NCBI GenBank assembly: GCA_012799265.1
Contig: JAAZLP010000186.1
Span: forward strand, 1 to 27,163
Length of the DNA stretch: 27,163 nucleotides
Origin: Phyllobacteriaceae bacterium
Lineage (GTDB): Bacteria > Pseudomonadota > Alphaproteobacteria > Rhizobiales > Devosiaceae
Direction of reading: 5' to 3'
Of this stretch, positions 17,430 to 24,840 are shown piece by piece (the stretch's first letter is position 1; each line of letters starts with the position of its first letter). Position numbers and translations under genes: made by a program. The notes under the pieces were generated by a model. That model saw nothing but the letters and a program-made list of their open reading frames with translations. It did not search any database and had not been told where the DNA came from.

Positions 17430-17704
17430 GGCTTGTGCCTCTGCTGCCGACGATAGACCAGCCAGTGCGCCAGAAGGGCCACGAACCAGGCCCCCAGGGC
17501 CAGGGCACCCACGACAAAGGGCGTCAGCACCAGCCAACCCAGCACACCCCAAGAGGCCATGAGGTCTGTGAGCTCAACGGTCGGACCGGTATTGCCCGAA
17601 TTGAGGAAAACCAGCGCAATAGCAGGCGACAAGGTGAAGACCATGATCAGCACCAGCATGATCACATAGGTAAGCCAGGGGAAGCGTTGCTGCCCCTTTG
17701 CCAT
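17426..17704 (-). CDS. Small two-helix membrane protein in the his operon (first of a pair)
   Basis: A 92-residue protein of unknown function. It starts MAKGQQRFPWLTYVIMLVLI, with helices at about 11-34 and 52-84 and a basic tail (YRRQQRHK). The short N-terminus carries the same RFPW motif as the following gene. Its ATG overlaps the hisA stop (TGATG) and its stop overlaps the next GTG (GTGA). No catalytic residues are visible. A membrane role tied to histidine genes is not known to me. Confidence 0.75.
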   Translation of the reverse strand: MAKGQQRFPWLTYVIMLVLIMVFTLSPAIALVFLNSGNTGPTVELTDLMASWGVLGWLVLTPFVVGALALGAWFVALLAHWLVYRRQQRHKP

Positions 17705-18435
17705 CAGGCTGCTGCCTTCAGCAGAGCCAGTGCTTCACGTGAATCAATCCGGCCATCATAGAGCGCGCGGCCTGAGATCGCGCCTTCGAGCACCTGATAT
17801 TCCGGCTGCGTCATGCGTTCGATGTCGGCCATGGAGGCGAGGCCGCCAGAGGCGATTACCGGGATGGAGGTGGCGCGGGCCAGTTCCAGCGTTGAATCCC
17901 AGTTGATGCCAGCCAGCACGCCGTCGCGGTCGATATCGGTATAAATGATCGCCGCCACACCAGCGCCTTCAAAACGCTTGGCCAATTCGATGACCGAAAG
18001 CTCGGACGTTTCGGCCCAACCTTCGACCGCCACCATGCCGCCGCGCGCGTCGATGCCCACGGCCACCTGACCGGGCCATTTGGCTGCTGCTTCCTTGACC
18101 AGCGCCGGGTCGCGCACGGCAACCGTGCCGAGGATGACGCGGGCGAGGCCCTTGTCGAGCCAGGATTCGATATGGCCGAGATTGCGGATGCCGCCGCCCA
18201 GCTGGACGGGGAAGTTCACGGTCTTGAGGATTTCCTCGACAGCGCCGCCATTGACGCTCTGGCCGGCAAAGGCGCCGTTGAGGTCGACGACGTGCAGATA
18301 TTCAAAGCCTTGATCTTCGAACGACTTGGCCTGTGCAGCAGGATCATCATTGAAGACGGTCGCCTGGTTCATGTCGCCCAGCTTGAGGCGAACGCACTGG
18401 CCGTCCTTGAGGTCAATGGCAGGAAAAAGGATCAC
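17704..18435 (-). CDS. hisA: Phosphoribosylformimino-5-aminoimidazole carboxamide ribotide isomerase
   Basis: Fourth step of histidine synthesis, converting ProFAR to PRFAR. The 243-residue barrel begins ILFPAIDLKDGQCVRL with catalytic D8, continues with QLGGGIRN and VGIDARGG (second catalytic Asp), and has the phosphate loop IASGGLAS. The GTG at 18435 is chosen because the family begins M-ILFPAIDLK and because it overlaps the hisH stop as GTGA; the GTG at 18444 would add three residues. The 3' end contains a parS-like palindrome coded as D-S-R-E-A with codons TCA, CGT, GAA, GCA. Its stop overlaps the next gene. Confidence 0.96.
   Translation of the reverse strand: MILFPAIDLKDGQCVRLKLGDMNQATVFNDDPAAQAKSFEDQGFEYLHVVDLNGAFAGQSVNGGAVEEILKTVNFPVQLGGGIRNLGHIESWLDKGLARVILGTVAVRDPALVKEAAAKWPGQVAVGIDARGGMVAVEGWAETSELSVIELAKRFEGAGVAAIIYTDIDRDGVLAGINWDSTLELARATSIPVIASGGLASMADIERMTQPEYQVLEGAISGRALYDGRIDSREALALLKAAA
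17731..17746. other. parS-like palindrome, copy 3, inside hisA
   Basis: TGCTTCACGTGAATCA matches 14 of 16 bases of the full parS consensus TGTTTCACGTGAAACA; the perfect palindrome TTCACGTGAA lies at 17734-17743. It is in the coding end of hisA (Asp-Ser-Arg-Glu-Ala). Native parS sites are often inside genes. Confidence 0.5.
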
Positions 18436-19085
18436 GGCGTCCACCCCAGAAAGTTTTCAATCAGTTTCAAGCCCAGTGCCTGGCTCTTTTCCGGGTGGAA
18501 CTGGGTACCAAAAATATTGTCGCGACCAACGCAGGCGGTGAAGGAACCACCATATTCCGTGGTCGCAAGAAGATGCGCGTGATCGTCCGTCCGAAGGTGA
18601 TAGGAGTGGACGAAATAGGCGTGTAGGCCGTCGGGGCCGTCCTCAATGCCTTCGAGAAGCGCGTGCTTCTGGGTGAAGGTCACCGTGTTCCAGCCCATAT
18701 GCGGGATCTTCAAGGCGGCGTCGCTGGGGGCCATTTTTTCGACAGCGCCCGGAATCCAGCCCAGACCCTTTGTGATGGTCTTTTCGCGGCCTTCGCTAGC
18801 GAGAAGCTGCATGCCGACGCAGACGCCGAGGAAGGGCGTGCCGCCCCGGATCACCTTTTCGTCGAGGACTTCGACCATACCGGCGACGCCATCAAGGCCT
18901 GCCTTGCAGTCGGCAAAGGCACCAACGCCGGGCAGCATGATGCGGTCTGCCTTGCGTACGATTTCCGGGTCGCTGGTGACGATAACCTGATGCCCCTGAC
19001 CCAGCTCACCAGCGACGCGCTCAAAGGCCTTTGCGGCCGAGCGCAGGTTTCCTGCGCCGTAGTCGATGATGGCAATGGTGCTCAT
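18432..19085 (-). CDS. hisH: Imidazole glycerol phosphate synthase, glutamine amidotransferase subunit
   Basis: Class I glutaminase that feeds ammonia to HisF. The 217 residues carry IIDYGAGNLRS, LPGVGAF, the nucleophile in LGVCVGMQLL (C89), PHMGWN, and the His/Glu pair in TQFHPEKSQ (H197, E199). The ATG at 19085 follows TAGGAAGC; a longer frame to 19130 lacks family similarity. Its stop overlaps the hisA start (GTGA). A 184-base spacer with hairpins separates it from hisB. Confidence 0.97.
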   Translation of the reverse strand: MSTIAIIDYGAGNLRSAAKAFERVAGELGQGHQVIVTSDPEIVRKADRIMLPGVGAFADCKAGLDGVAGMVEVLDEKVIRGGTPFLGVCVGMQLLASEGREKTITKGLGWIPGAVEKMAPSDAALKIPHMGWNTVTFTQKHALLEGIEDGPDGLHAYFVHSYHLRTDDHAHLLATTEYGGSFTACVGRDNIFGTQFHPEKSQALGLKLIENFLGWTP

Positions 19086-19107
19086 GGGCAGCTTCCTACC
19101 AAGTGAC

Positions 19108-19134
19108 GAGTGTGGGGCAAAATGCACCACACTC
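19108..19134. repeat. Stem-loop between hisB and hisH
   Basis: GAGTGTGG (19108-19115) pairs perfectly with CCACACTC (19127-19134) around an 11-base loop. There is no T run, so it is not a normal terminator. It lies in the hisH leader and may affect stability or attenuation; the role is not known. Confidence 0.5.
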
Positions 19135-19135
19135 T

Positions 19136-19170
19136 CGATGTCATCCCGGCTTTAGTCCCGGGATCCATCT
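19136..19170. repeat. REP-like dispersed palindrome
   Basis: GATGTCATCCCGGCTTTAGT followed by CCCGGGATCCATCTCC, with arms ATCCCGG (19143-19149) and CCGGGAT (19158-19164). The form GTCATCCCGG...CCGGGATCCATC is a familiar short interspersed palindrome of alphaproteobacterial genomes. It lies between hisB and hisH. Confidence 0.55.
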
Positions 19171-19269
19171 CCAGATTTCAGGATGGGCCCCGACAGCGAG
19201 CCGAGGGCGACATTCCGTGGCTGAGGCTGAATTAGTGCAAAACGCCCAGCAGGGGAAGGGACGGCGGAC

Positions 19270-19857
19270 TTAAAGCGTCCCCTTGGTGCTGGGCACGCGG
19301 TCAGCCTGACGCGGATCGATCTCGACAGCCTCGCGCAGCGCGCGCGCAACGGCCTTGAACATGGACTCGGCCAGATGGTGGTTGTTGTCGAAATAGAAGT
19401 TTTCAATGTGGAGCGTGATGCCCGCATTGATCGCGAAAGCCTGGAAGAATTCGCGGAAGAGCTCGGTGTCGATGTCACCGATCTTGTTCTGCGAGAAGTC
19501 AGCCTTGAAGACGAGGAAGGCGCGTCCGGAAACGTCCAGCGCTGCGCGGGTCAGCGTGCCATCCATCGGCAGGTCACAGCTGGCGTAACGACGAATACCC
19601 TTCTTGTCGCCGAGGGCATCCTTCATGGCCTGACCCAGCGCGATACCGACGTCTTCCACCGTGTGGTGGAAGTCGATGTGCAGGTCGCCTTTGCAGGTGA
19701 CATCCATGTCAATCAGCGAGTGCCGCGACAGCTGATCGAGCATGTGATCGAAAAAGCCCACGCCGGTCTTCATCGAATGCGCGCCGGTGCCGTCGAGATT
19801 GATCGAGACGGCGATCTCGGTCTCGTTGGTCTTGCGGGCGATGGTGGCGGTGCGCAT
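19270..19857 (-). CDS. hisB: Imidazoleglycerol-phosphate dehydratase
   Basis: Monofunctional HisB dehydratase (195 residues), converting imidazole glycerol phosphate to imidazole acetol phosphate. Duplicated metal-binding motifs are visible: FFDHMLDQLSRHSLIDM and DFHHTVEDVGIALG, then FFQAFAINAGITLH and the second HH in NNHHLAESMFKAVARALR. The HAD phosphatase half of the E. coli protein is absent, as usual outside enterics. The ATG has GGAG upstream. It is the first gene of the minus-strand his run and is separated from hisH by a spacer carrying two palindromes. Confidence 0.96.
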   Translation of the reverse strand: MRTATIARKTNETEIAVSINLDGTGAHSMKTGVGFFDHMLDQLSRHSLIDMDVTCKGDLHIDFHHTVEDVGIALGQAMKDALGDKKGIRRYASCDLPMDGTLTRAALDVSGRAFLVFKADFSQNKIGDIDTELFREFFQAFAINAGITLHIENFYFDNNHHLAESMFKAVARALREAVEIDPRQADRVPSTKGTL

Positions 19858-19983
19858 GGTCTGTCTCCGAAATACCGGGGCTGACTAGCAGATTAGGCCA
19901 CAAGCTTAAAGATGGCGTTGCGTCCCGAGAGCGCCACATTGGTCAATGAGCATCACACTATCCAAACTGGTCCGGATGTCATC

Positions 19984-20472
19984 ATGCGCCTTTCCATCGT
20001 TTTGCTCGCTGCGCTCAGCCTCACATCACCCGCCCTCAGCCAAAGCCGGGAAGCCTGCGAAATGGCGAGCGCGGAACTGCTGACCACTGTCCTGGGTGCG
20101 GAGCACGAAATCTATGAAATGCAAAACCCATCACCCGGCATCAGTTTCTGCGCCTGGAAAGGTGAGGGCGACAAAATCCTCAACATCCATTCAGTGACAG
20201 CCGAAGGTGAGGGGGTTGACCAGGACGCCGCCGTCGAGGGCTTCAACATCTATCTGGCGACCAGGAAAGAGCAGCTGCCCGACTATGTCCGCGAACTCGA
20301 TGGACCCTGGCAGTCCGCCTATATCATGGAGGATGCCAATGAGGAGACGAACCCGGATCGCGCCTTCAGCGTCAGTTTCATCAACATGGGGGATACGGTC
20401 ACGGTCCAAACCGCCTTCATTGATCGGGAGACGGCGATTTTGATCGCCCAAGAAGTCGCTGAAGGCATGTAA
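19984..20472 (+). CDS. Secreted hypothetical protein
   Basis: A 162-residue protein not recognised by family. MRLSIVLLAALSLTSPALSQ is a clear Sec signal peptide with likely cleavage after about residue 19 or 20, so a periplasmic product is expected. There is no lipobox. The mature part has two cysteines, in REACEMASAELL and PGISFCAWKG, spaced to form a disulfide, and the layout C...LL..VLG....FC.W is reminiscent of small envelope-exported domains. The ATG at 19984 is chosen because it begins the signal peptide; the frame opens earlier, at 19912. It diverges from hisB and precedes hslV by 74 bases. Confidence 0.7.
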   Translation: MRLSIVLLAALSLTSPALSQSREACEMASAELLTTVLGAEHEIYEMQNPSPGISFCAWKGEGDKILNIHSVTAEGEGVDQDAAVEGFNIYLATRKEQLPDYVRELDGPWQSAYIMEDANEETNPDRAFSVSFINMGDTVTVQTAFIDRETAILIAQEVAEGM

Positions 20473-20489
20473 CACTGGGGCCCGGCACC

Positions 20490-20520
20490 GTTGCAATCGC
20501 TGCAGGGGACCCTAAATAGT
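20490..20520 (+). promoter_or_regulatory. Possible RpoH-type promoter of hslV
   Basis: GTTG (20490-20493), 17 bases, then CCTAAAT (20511-20517), close to the alphaproteobacterial heat-shock form CTTG-N17/18-CYTATNT. The element stands about 30 bases before the hslV ATG. Seen by eye only. Confidence 0.4.
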
Positions 20521-20546
20521 ACTCAACAGTTCGGAGTACCTCCCCC

Positions 20547-21107
20547 ATGAGTGATAACAATTTTCCTGGCTGGCACGGGACAACGATTGTCTCCGTCCGC
20601 AAGGGCAACAAGGTCGTGGTTGCCGGTGACGGCCAGGTCTCGATGGGCCCCACCGTGATGAAGCACGGCGCCAAGAAAGTCCGTCGCCTCGCCGGCGACA
20701 AGGTCATCGGTGGCTTTGCCGGTTCGACCGCCGACGCCTTTACGCTGTTTGAGCGCCTCGAAGCCAAGCTGGAGCAATATCCCAACCAGCTGATGCGCGC
20801 GGCCGTCGAGCTCGCCAAGGACTGGCGCACCGACCGCTATCTGCGCAAGCTCGAAGCCATGATGATCGTCGCCGACAAGAGCGATACCCTGGTGCTCACC
20901 GGTAATGGCGACGTCTTGACCCCGGACCATGGCGTCATCGCCATTGGCTCGGGCGGCAATTATGCCCATTCGGCTGCGCTGGCCCTTCATCAGGCAACCG
21001 AACTTGATGCCGAGGAAATCGCCCGCCGCGCGATGAAGATTGCTGAAGAGATCTGCGTCTACACCAATGGCAATGTGACGGTCGAAACCATCGAGCTTGA
21101 GGCGTGA
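20547..21107 (+). CDS. hslV: HslV peptidase subunit of the HslUV (ClpQY) protease
   Basis: Threonine protease of the 20S-proteasome beta type, working as a double hexamer with HslU. The 186 residues have a propeptide-like leader before HGTTIVSVRKGNKVVVAGDGQVS; the second Thr-led segment TTIVSVRK is the mature N-terminus whose Thr is the nucleophile. GFAGSTADAFTLFERLE and AIGSGGNYA are typical. A Shine-Dalgarno-like stretch precedes the ATG. The stop overlaps the next gene's start (GTGA). Confidence 0.97.
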   Translation: MSDNNFPGWHGTTIVSVRKGNKVVVAGDGQVSMGPTVMKHGAKKVRRLAGDKVIGGFAGSTADAFTLFERLEAKLEQYPNQLMRAAVELAKDWRTDRYLRKLEAMMIVADKSDTLVLTGNGDVLTPDHGVIAIGSGGNYAHSAALALHQATELDAEEIARRAMKIAEEICVYTNGNVTVETIELEA

Positions 21108-21622
21108 GTTTTTCCATCCGACGCCTGGGGCCCGAGGATGCCGACGCCTATCGTGCAATCAGGCTCGAGGCGCTGGAAAATCATCCCGAGGCGTTCCTCA
21201 GCTCGGCTGAGGGATTTGCCCAGAAGCCGATGGACGAGATCAAAGCGGCGCTGGAAACCCTGGCCGTCTTTGCCGTGCAATTGCCGGACGGCTCGCTGGG
21301 TGGGGTTGCAGCGTTCCTTGCCGCCGAAGGGCTTAAGGAGCGACACAGGGGCTGGCTAATCCAGGTCTATGTGAAGCCTGAACTTCGCGGTGCGGGTGTC
21401 GCCGAAACGCTGGTCAATCACGTGATAGATCACGCGAAAAACCACGTGCTGCAGATCCATCTCGGCGTCTGGTCGGAAAACCTGCCGGCGCTGAAACTCT
21501 ATCAAAAGCTGGGCTTTTCCATCTATGGCACCGAGCCCCGCTATCTTTTCGTGAACGGTCGATTTGTCGACGAACACCTGATGGTGCGCTTCCTGGATAA
21601 GGCACCTGGAGAAGAACAATGA
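21104..21622 (+). CDS. GNAT-family N-acetyltransferase, embedded between hslV and hslU
   Basis: A 172-residue acetyltransferase of the GNAT fold. SIRRLGPEDADAYRAIRLEAL opens it, IQVYVKPELRGAGVAETLVNHVI holds the acetyl-CoA pyrophosphate loop (R/Q-x-x-G-x-G/A), and ENLPALKLYQKLGFSIYG is the last motif. Substrate unknown. The GTG start overlaps the hslV stop and the stop overlaps the hslU ATG (ATGA), so it is translated in line with the protease subunits. The same hslV-GNAT-hslU order is known in rhizobia. Confidence 0.9.
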   Translation: MSFSIRRLGPEDADAYRAIRLEALENHPEAFLSSAEGFAQKPMDEIKAALETLAVFAVQLPDGSLGGVAAFLAAEGLKERHRGWLIQVYVKPELRGAGVAETLVNHVIDHAKNHVLQIHLGVWSENLPALKLYQKLGFSIYGTEPRYLFVNGRFVDEHLMVRFLDKAPGEEQ

Positions 21623-22929
21623 GCGAAACCAATTTTTCCCCCCGCGAGATCGTCAGCGAACTCGACCGCCACATTGTGGGTCAGGCTGACGCCAAGCGCG
21701 CCGTCGCCGTGGCGCTGCGCAATCGCTGGCGGCGCCAGCAGCTTCCTCCAGAGCTACGCCGCGAAGTGACGCCGAAGAACATTCTGATGATCGGACCGAC
21801 GGGTGTGGGTAAGACCGAGATTTCCCGGCGCCTTGCTCGTCTGGCGCAGGCTCCCTTCGTCAAGGTGGAAGCCACCAAGTTCACCGAAGTTGGCTATGTC
21901 GGCCGCGATGTCGAGCAGATCGTGCGCGATCTTGTTGAAGCCGGGATCACCGTGCTCCGCGACAAGCGTCGCCGCGATGTGCAGGCGCAGGCCCATCATA
22001 ATGCCGAAGAACGCGTGCTCGACGCTCTGGTCGGCACCTCGGCTACGCCGTCGACCCGCGACAGCTTCCGCAACAAGCTGCGCAACAATGAGCTCGACGA
22101 CAAGGAAATCGAGATCGAGATGACGCCCTCGCCGGGTGCTGGCGGATTTGAAATCCCCGGCATGCCCAATGGCGGCATCGGCATGATCAACCTCTCGGAC
22201 ATGTTCAAGCAGGCCATGGGCGGACGCGGGGTCAAGCGCAAGATCAAGGTCAAGGATGCTTATGAGCCGCTGATCGCTGAAGAAGCCGACAAGCTGCTCG
22301 ATCAGGATCAGCTCAAGACCGAAGCCATCGAGCTGGTCGAGAACCACGGCATCGTCTTCATCGACGAGATCGACAAGGTTGCCGCCCGCGAAGGTGGCGT
22401 CCAGGGCGGCCCTTCACGCGAAGGCGTGCAGCGCGACCTCCTGCCGTTGATCGAAGGGACAACCGTTGCGACGAAATATGGCCCGGTCAAAACCGACCAT
22501 ATTCTCTTCATTGCATCGGGCGCCTTCCACGTCTCCAAGCCTAGCGATCTCCTGCCCGAACTGCAGGGTCGCCTGCCGATCCGTGTCGAGCTCAAGGCGC
22601 TGACCCGCGAGGACTTTATCGGCATTCTGAGCGACACCGAGGCAAGCCTTATCAAGCAATATGTGGCGCTGATGAGCACCGAAGGGGTGACCCTCTCGAT
22701 CACGCAGGACGCAATCGAGGCGATTGCCGACGCGGCCGTGACCGTCAACGCGTCTGTCGAAAATATCGGCGCCCGTCGCCTGCAGACCGTGATGGAACGG
22801 CTGGTCGAGGAAATTTCCTTCGACGCGCCGGATCGCGCCGGTCAGACCATCACCATCGATGCAGCCTTCGTACGCGAGAAGGTGGGTGTCCTGGCTGGCG
22901 ACACTGACCTCAGCAAGTTCGTGCTTTAA
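21619..22929 (+). CDS. hslU: HslU ATPase subunit of the HslUV protease
   Basis: AAA+ unfoldase, 436 residues. Walker A GPTGVGKT is at 59-66, Walker B VFIDEIDKV at about 244-252, the I-domain (roughly 110-240) includes the glycine-rich PGAGGFEIPGMPNGG, and the sensor-2 region includes IGARRLQTVMERL. The C-terminus ends GDTDLSKFVL, which inserts into HslV. Leucine codons are a mix of CTC, CTG and CTT, the pattern of this genome. The gene is followed by a strong terminator. Confidence 0.98.
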   Translation: MSETNFSPREIVSELDRHIVGQADAKRAVAVALRNRWRRQQLPPELRREVTPKNILMIGPTGVGKTEISRRLARLAQAPFVKVEATKFTEVGYVGRDVEQIVRDLVEAGITVLRDKRRRDVQAQAHHNAEERVLDALVGTSATPSTRDSFRNKLRNNELDDKEIEIEMTPSPGAGGFEIPGMPNGGIGMINLSDMFKQAMGGRGVKRKIKVKDAYEPLIAEEADKLLDQDQLKTEAIELVENHGIVFIDEIDKVAAREGGVQGGPSREGVQRDLLPLIEGTTVATKYGPVKTDHILFIASGAFHVSKPSDLLPELQGRLPIRVELKALTREDFIGILSDTEASLIKQYVALMSTEGVTLSITQDAIEAIADAAVTVNASVENIGARRLQTVMERLVEEISFDAPDRAGQTITIDAAFVREKVGVLAGDTDLSKFVL

Positions 22930-22952
22930 GCGAACTACCCAGCATGCTTCAG

Positions 22953-22983
22953 CACCCCGGACTGGTTCCGGGGTGTTTTGTTT
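22953..22983 (+). terminator. Rho-independent terminator of hslVU
   Basis: Stem CACCCCGG (22953-22960) with CCGGGGTG (22968-22975), seven-base loop, then TTTTGTTT. Confidence 0.88.
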
Positions 22984-22988
22984 CCGGG

Positions 22989-23360
22989 CTAGGAACGCTT
23001 TCGCCCCGCGCGACGCATCAGCTCATCGCGGAGGAATTTGAGGTCTTCGGCATCCAGGCGTTCGATATTGTCGCGCAGGCGGTTGGTGAGCTCGGTGGCT
23101 TCCGGCACGAGGCCGCCCGTATCGATGGTTACCTTGGGATCGGAGATCTCTGCGAGCCGCTGCAGTTCTTCAGCTTCATCCCAGATGACATTGAAAAAGG
23201 CGATGATGCGATGGAGAAGGAAACTGGTCGGCTGGCCGCGTTTGCCATGTTCAAGCGCTGACAGGTAAGCGCTGGATACATTGAGCGCTGCCGCCATTTC
23301 CTTGAGCGAAATGCCACGCGCGTCACGCATGGCCCTGAGTTTGGCGCCAAGCGGGGTCAT
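22989..23360 (-). CDS. XRE-family helix-turn-helix regulator
   Basis: A 123-residue DNA-binding protein. The XRE/Cro HTH is MTPLGAKLRAMRDARGISLK EMAAALNVSSAYLSALEHGK (about 4-45), where SSAYLSALE is the recognition helix. It is followed by a helical, acidic tail ending DELMRRAGRKRS. The ATG at 23360 overlaps the Smr-gene stop as ATGA, so a longer reading from 23384 is rejected. Coupled translation with an Smr protein is known in rhizobia; the regulon is unknown. Confidence 0.9.
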   Translation of the reverse strand: MTPLGAKLRAMRDARGISLKEMAAALNVSSAYLSALEHGKRGQPTSFLLHRIIAFFNVIWDEAEELQRLAEISDPKVTIDTGGLVPEATELTNRLRDNIERLDAEDLKFLRDELMRRAGRKRS

Positions 23361-23938
23361 TTGCGGCGCAAGCGCACATACCATGCGCCCTCCCCACCAT
23401 GACCGCGTGCGGCCAGGCTCCAGCCAGATACAAGATTGGAAAGGCCCGGTTCAGATAGCCAGATGGGCAGCATGGTCCGCAAAATTCCCCTCTCGCTCAT
23501 GGCTGCAATATAGTCGTTGTCGGTCTTAATCCCCTTGCCGGTAATGACCAGGATCGTCCGATCGCCGCGCGCCACCCGGGCGCCAATGTAGCGATGCAGC
23601 GCTTCACGCGCTTCGACCTGCGTCATACCGTGAAGATCAATGGTGCCATCAATCTCGATCCTCCCGCGGCGGACCTTTTTATGGATCGCCGGGTCCACCG
23701 CCTTGTCGGGCACCGGCGCCGGTGAGGTGGGCGGCTGGTAAGCCGGCAGGAATGGCTTCCCGGGCTTCAGCGGTTTTGGCGGCTTCTTGATCTGGGGTTG
23801 GGGTTCGGGCTCCGGCACGGGCAGGGTGCCGTGGCCCTGTTTCAGGAGCCCCTTGCGGCGCAGGGGCTCAACCGTTGCGGACACACTGGTCCACAAATGA
23901 AAGTCATGCGGCAGGCGCCTGATATCGCGCTTGGACAT
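23357..23938 (-). CDS. Smr-domain protein (MutS2-like endonuclease domain)
   Basis: A 193-residue protein with a proline/lysine-rich linker (about 40-85) followed by a Smr domain: IDLHGMTQVEAREAL (DLHG 101-104), ILVITGKGIKT (TGKG 133-136) and ARGHGGEGAWYVRLRRK (HGGEGA 180-185). Stand-alone Smr proteins are DNA- or RNA-nicking enzymes; the target here is unknown. The ATG is 21 bases from the Tim44-like stop, so the two belong to one transcript. In related genomes mltA normally sits between them. Confidence 0.92.
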   Translation of the reverse strand: MSKRDIRRLPHDFHLWTSVSATVEPLRRKGLLKQGHGTLPVPEPEPQPQIKKPPKPLKPGKPFLPAYQPPTSPAPVPDKAVDPAIHKKVRRGRIEIDGTIDLHGMTQVEAREALHRYIGARVARGDRTILVITGKGIKTDNDYIAAMSERGILRTMLPIWLSEPGLSNLVSGWSLAARGHGGEGAWYVRLRRK

Positions 23939-23959
23939 GGAAGGCGCCTGCCAAAGAGT

Positions 23960-24679
23960 TTAGTCGAGCTGGCTCGTCGCGATGACCTTCCAGTTCGGGT
24001 CGCGCGATTTCGGGTTGCGCGCAAAGGTCCATTCGTCCGCAATAACCTGAATCTGATCAGGATTGCCTTCGACCAGATTGCCGTCAGCATCGCGGGTGGC
24101 CGACACAACTTCCGCCTGGAAGCGAACGGTGACCAAAACGTTCTTCTTGTCGTAGTCCGCCTCGGTGATGTCGACCTTGGGCAGGCCGACAAAGGTGAAG
24201 TCGACCTTCTGGCCAGCGGCTTCACGGTCAGCGATGGCGCGCTGGAAGCTTTCGAAAATGTCCTTATCGAGGAGGTTCTTCAGCGTCTGGCGATCGCCTT
24301 CAGCATAGGCGGTCACGATCATCTCGTAAGCAGCCTTGGCGCCTTCGAGGAATGACTTGGGCGTAAAGGTCGGGTCGGCGGCGGCGACAGCCTTGAGGCC
24401 ATTTGCCAGACCCTCATCACCATGCGACGCCTGCTCGATTTCCGCCTCAAGCTTTCGGGCGCGGCGTTCATCGTCCAGATCAGGTTGCGCCGCACGCGGA
24501 CGCAGGGGCACCACCGTGTCGTCGTTCTGCGCCGCCTTTTCAGTCGGTGTTGACCGCGAACGATCGATTGGTGGACGCTCATTGCCGGTGCGCGAACCCA
24601 GGACCGACCGCATCCTGAACAGCACAAAGACCGCGACAACGATGGCAATCAGGGTGGGCAGATCGAGAAAATCGTCCAT
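23960..24679 (-). CDS. Tim44/TimA-like membrane-anchored protein
   Basis: A 239-residue protein: one N-terminal membrane helix (LPTLIAIVVAVFVLFRM, about 7-23), a charged linker, and a C-terminal Tim44-like domain (about 90-235) with FLEGAKAAYEMIVTAYAEGD, RQTLKNLL and TFVGLPKVDITEADYD. Alphaproteobacterial relatives of mitochondrial Tim44 are inner-membrane proteins proposed to act in protein export or as membrane scaffolds. The ATG at 24679 starts the anchor; an earlier in-frame start at 24763 adds a non-conserved leader. Divergent from fxsA. Confidence 0.9.
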   Translation of the reverse strand: MDDFLDLPTLIAIVVAVFVLFRMRSVLGSRTGNERPPIDRSRSTPTEKAAQNDDTVVPLRPRAAQPDLDDERRARKLEAEIEQASHGDEGLANGLKAVAAADPTFTPKSFLEGAKAAYEMIVTAYAEGDRQTLKNLLDKDIFESFQRAIADREAAGQKVDFTFVGLPKVDITEADYDKKNVLVTVRFQAEVVSATRDADGNLVEGNPDQIQVIADEWTFARNPKSRDPNWKVIATSQLD

Positions 24680-24748
24680 GTAGCAGGTACCTTGCGCGGA
24701 AAACGTCGACAAATTTGCATTGAGGCGCTCGTTCCGCGCCGTAGGTCG

Positions 24749-24760
24749 CCTATATATAGG
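24749..24760. promoter_or_regulatory. 12-base palindrome CCTATATATAGG in the tim44/fxsA divergent region
   Basis: A perfect AT-centred palindrome, about 70 bases upstream of the tim44-like start and about 80 bases upstream of the fxsA start. It contains TATATA, so it could be the -10 region for one or both directions or an operator. Function unknown. Confidence 0.4.
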
Positions 24761-24827
24761 CAAAGCTTTAGCTCAAAACCAGTTCACCCCGGGTCAAGTT
24801 GCGTTTTTCCGCACGGCCCTCGCAATT

Positions 24828-24832
24828 GAGGA
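24828..24832 (+). promoter_or_regulatory. Ribosome binding site deciding the TTG start of fxsA
   Basis: GAGGA with eight bases to TTG 24841. The frame is open upstream only to another TTG at 24799; no ATG is available before the first membrane helix. The family begins M-x-R-F-V/A followed by the hydrophobic helix, matching TTG 24841. Confidence 0.7.
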
Positions 24833-24840
24833 CTAAACCC

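Noticed and set aside
17430..17552. A longer start for the second small his-operon membrane protein
   Set aside because: The extra 41 residues are out-of-frame sequence of the gene upstream; the GTGA overlap gives a consistent start.
21443..21448. Another CACGTG that could be a parS site
   Set aside because: Flanks (ACCACGTGCT) do not extend the palindrome to TTCACGTGAA.
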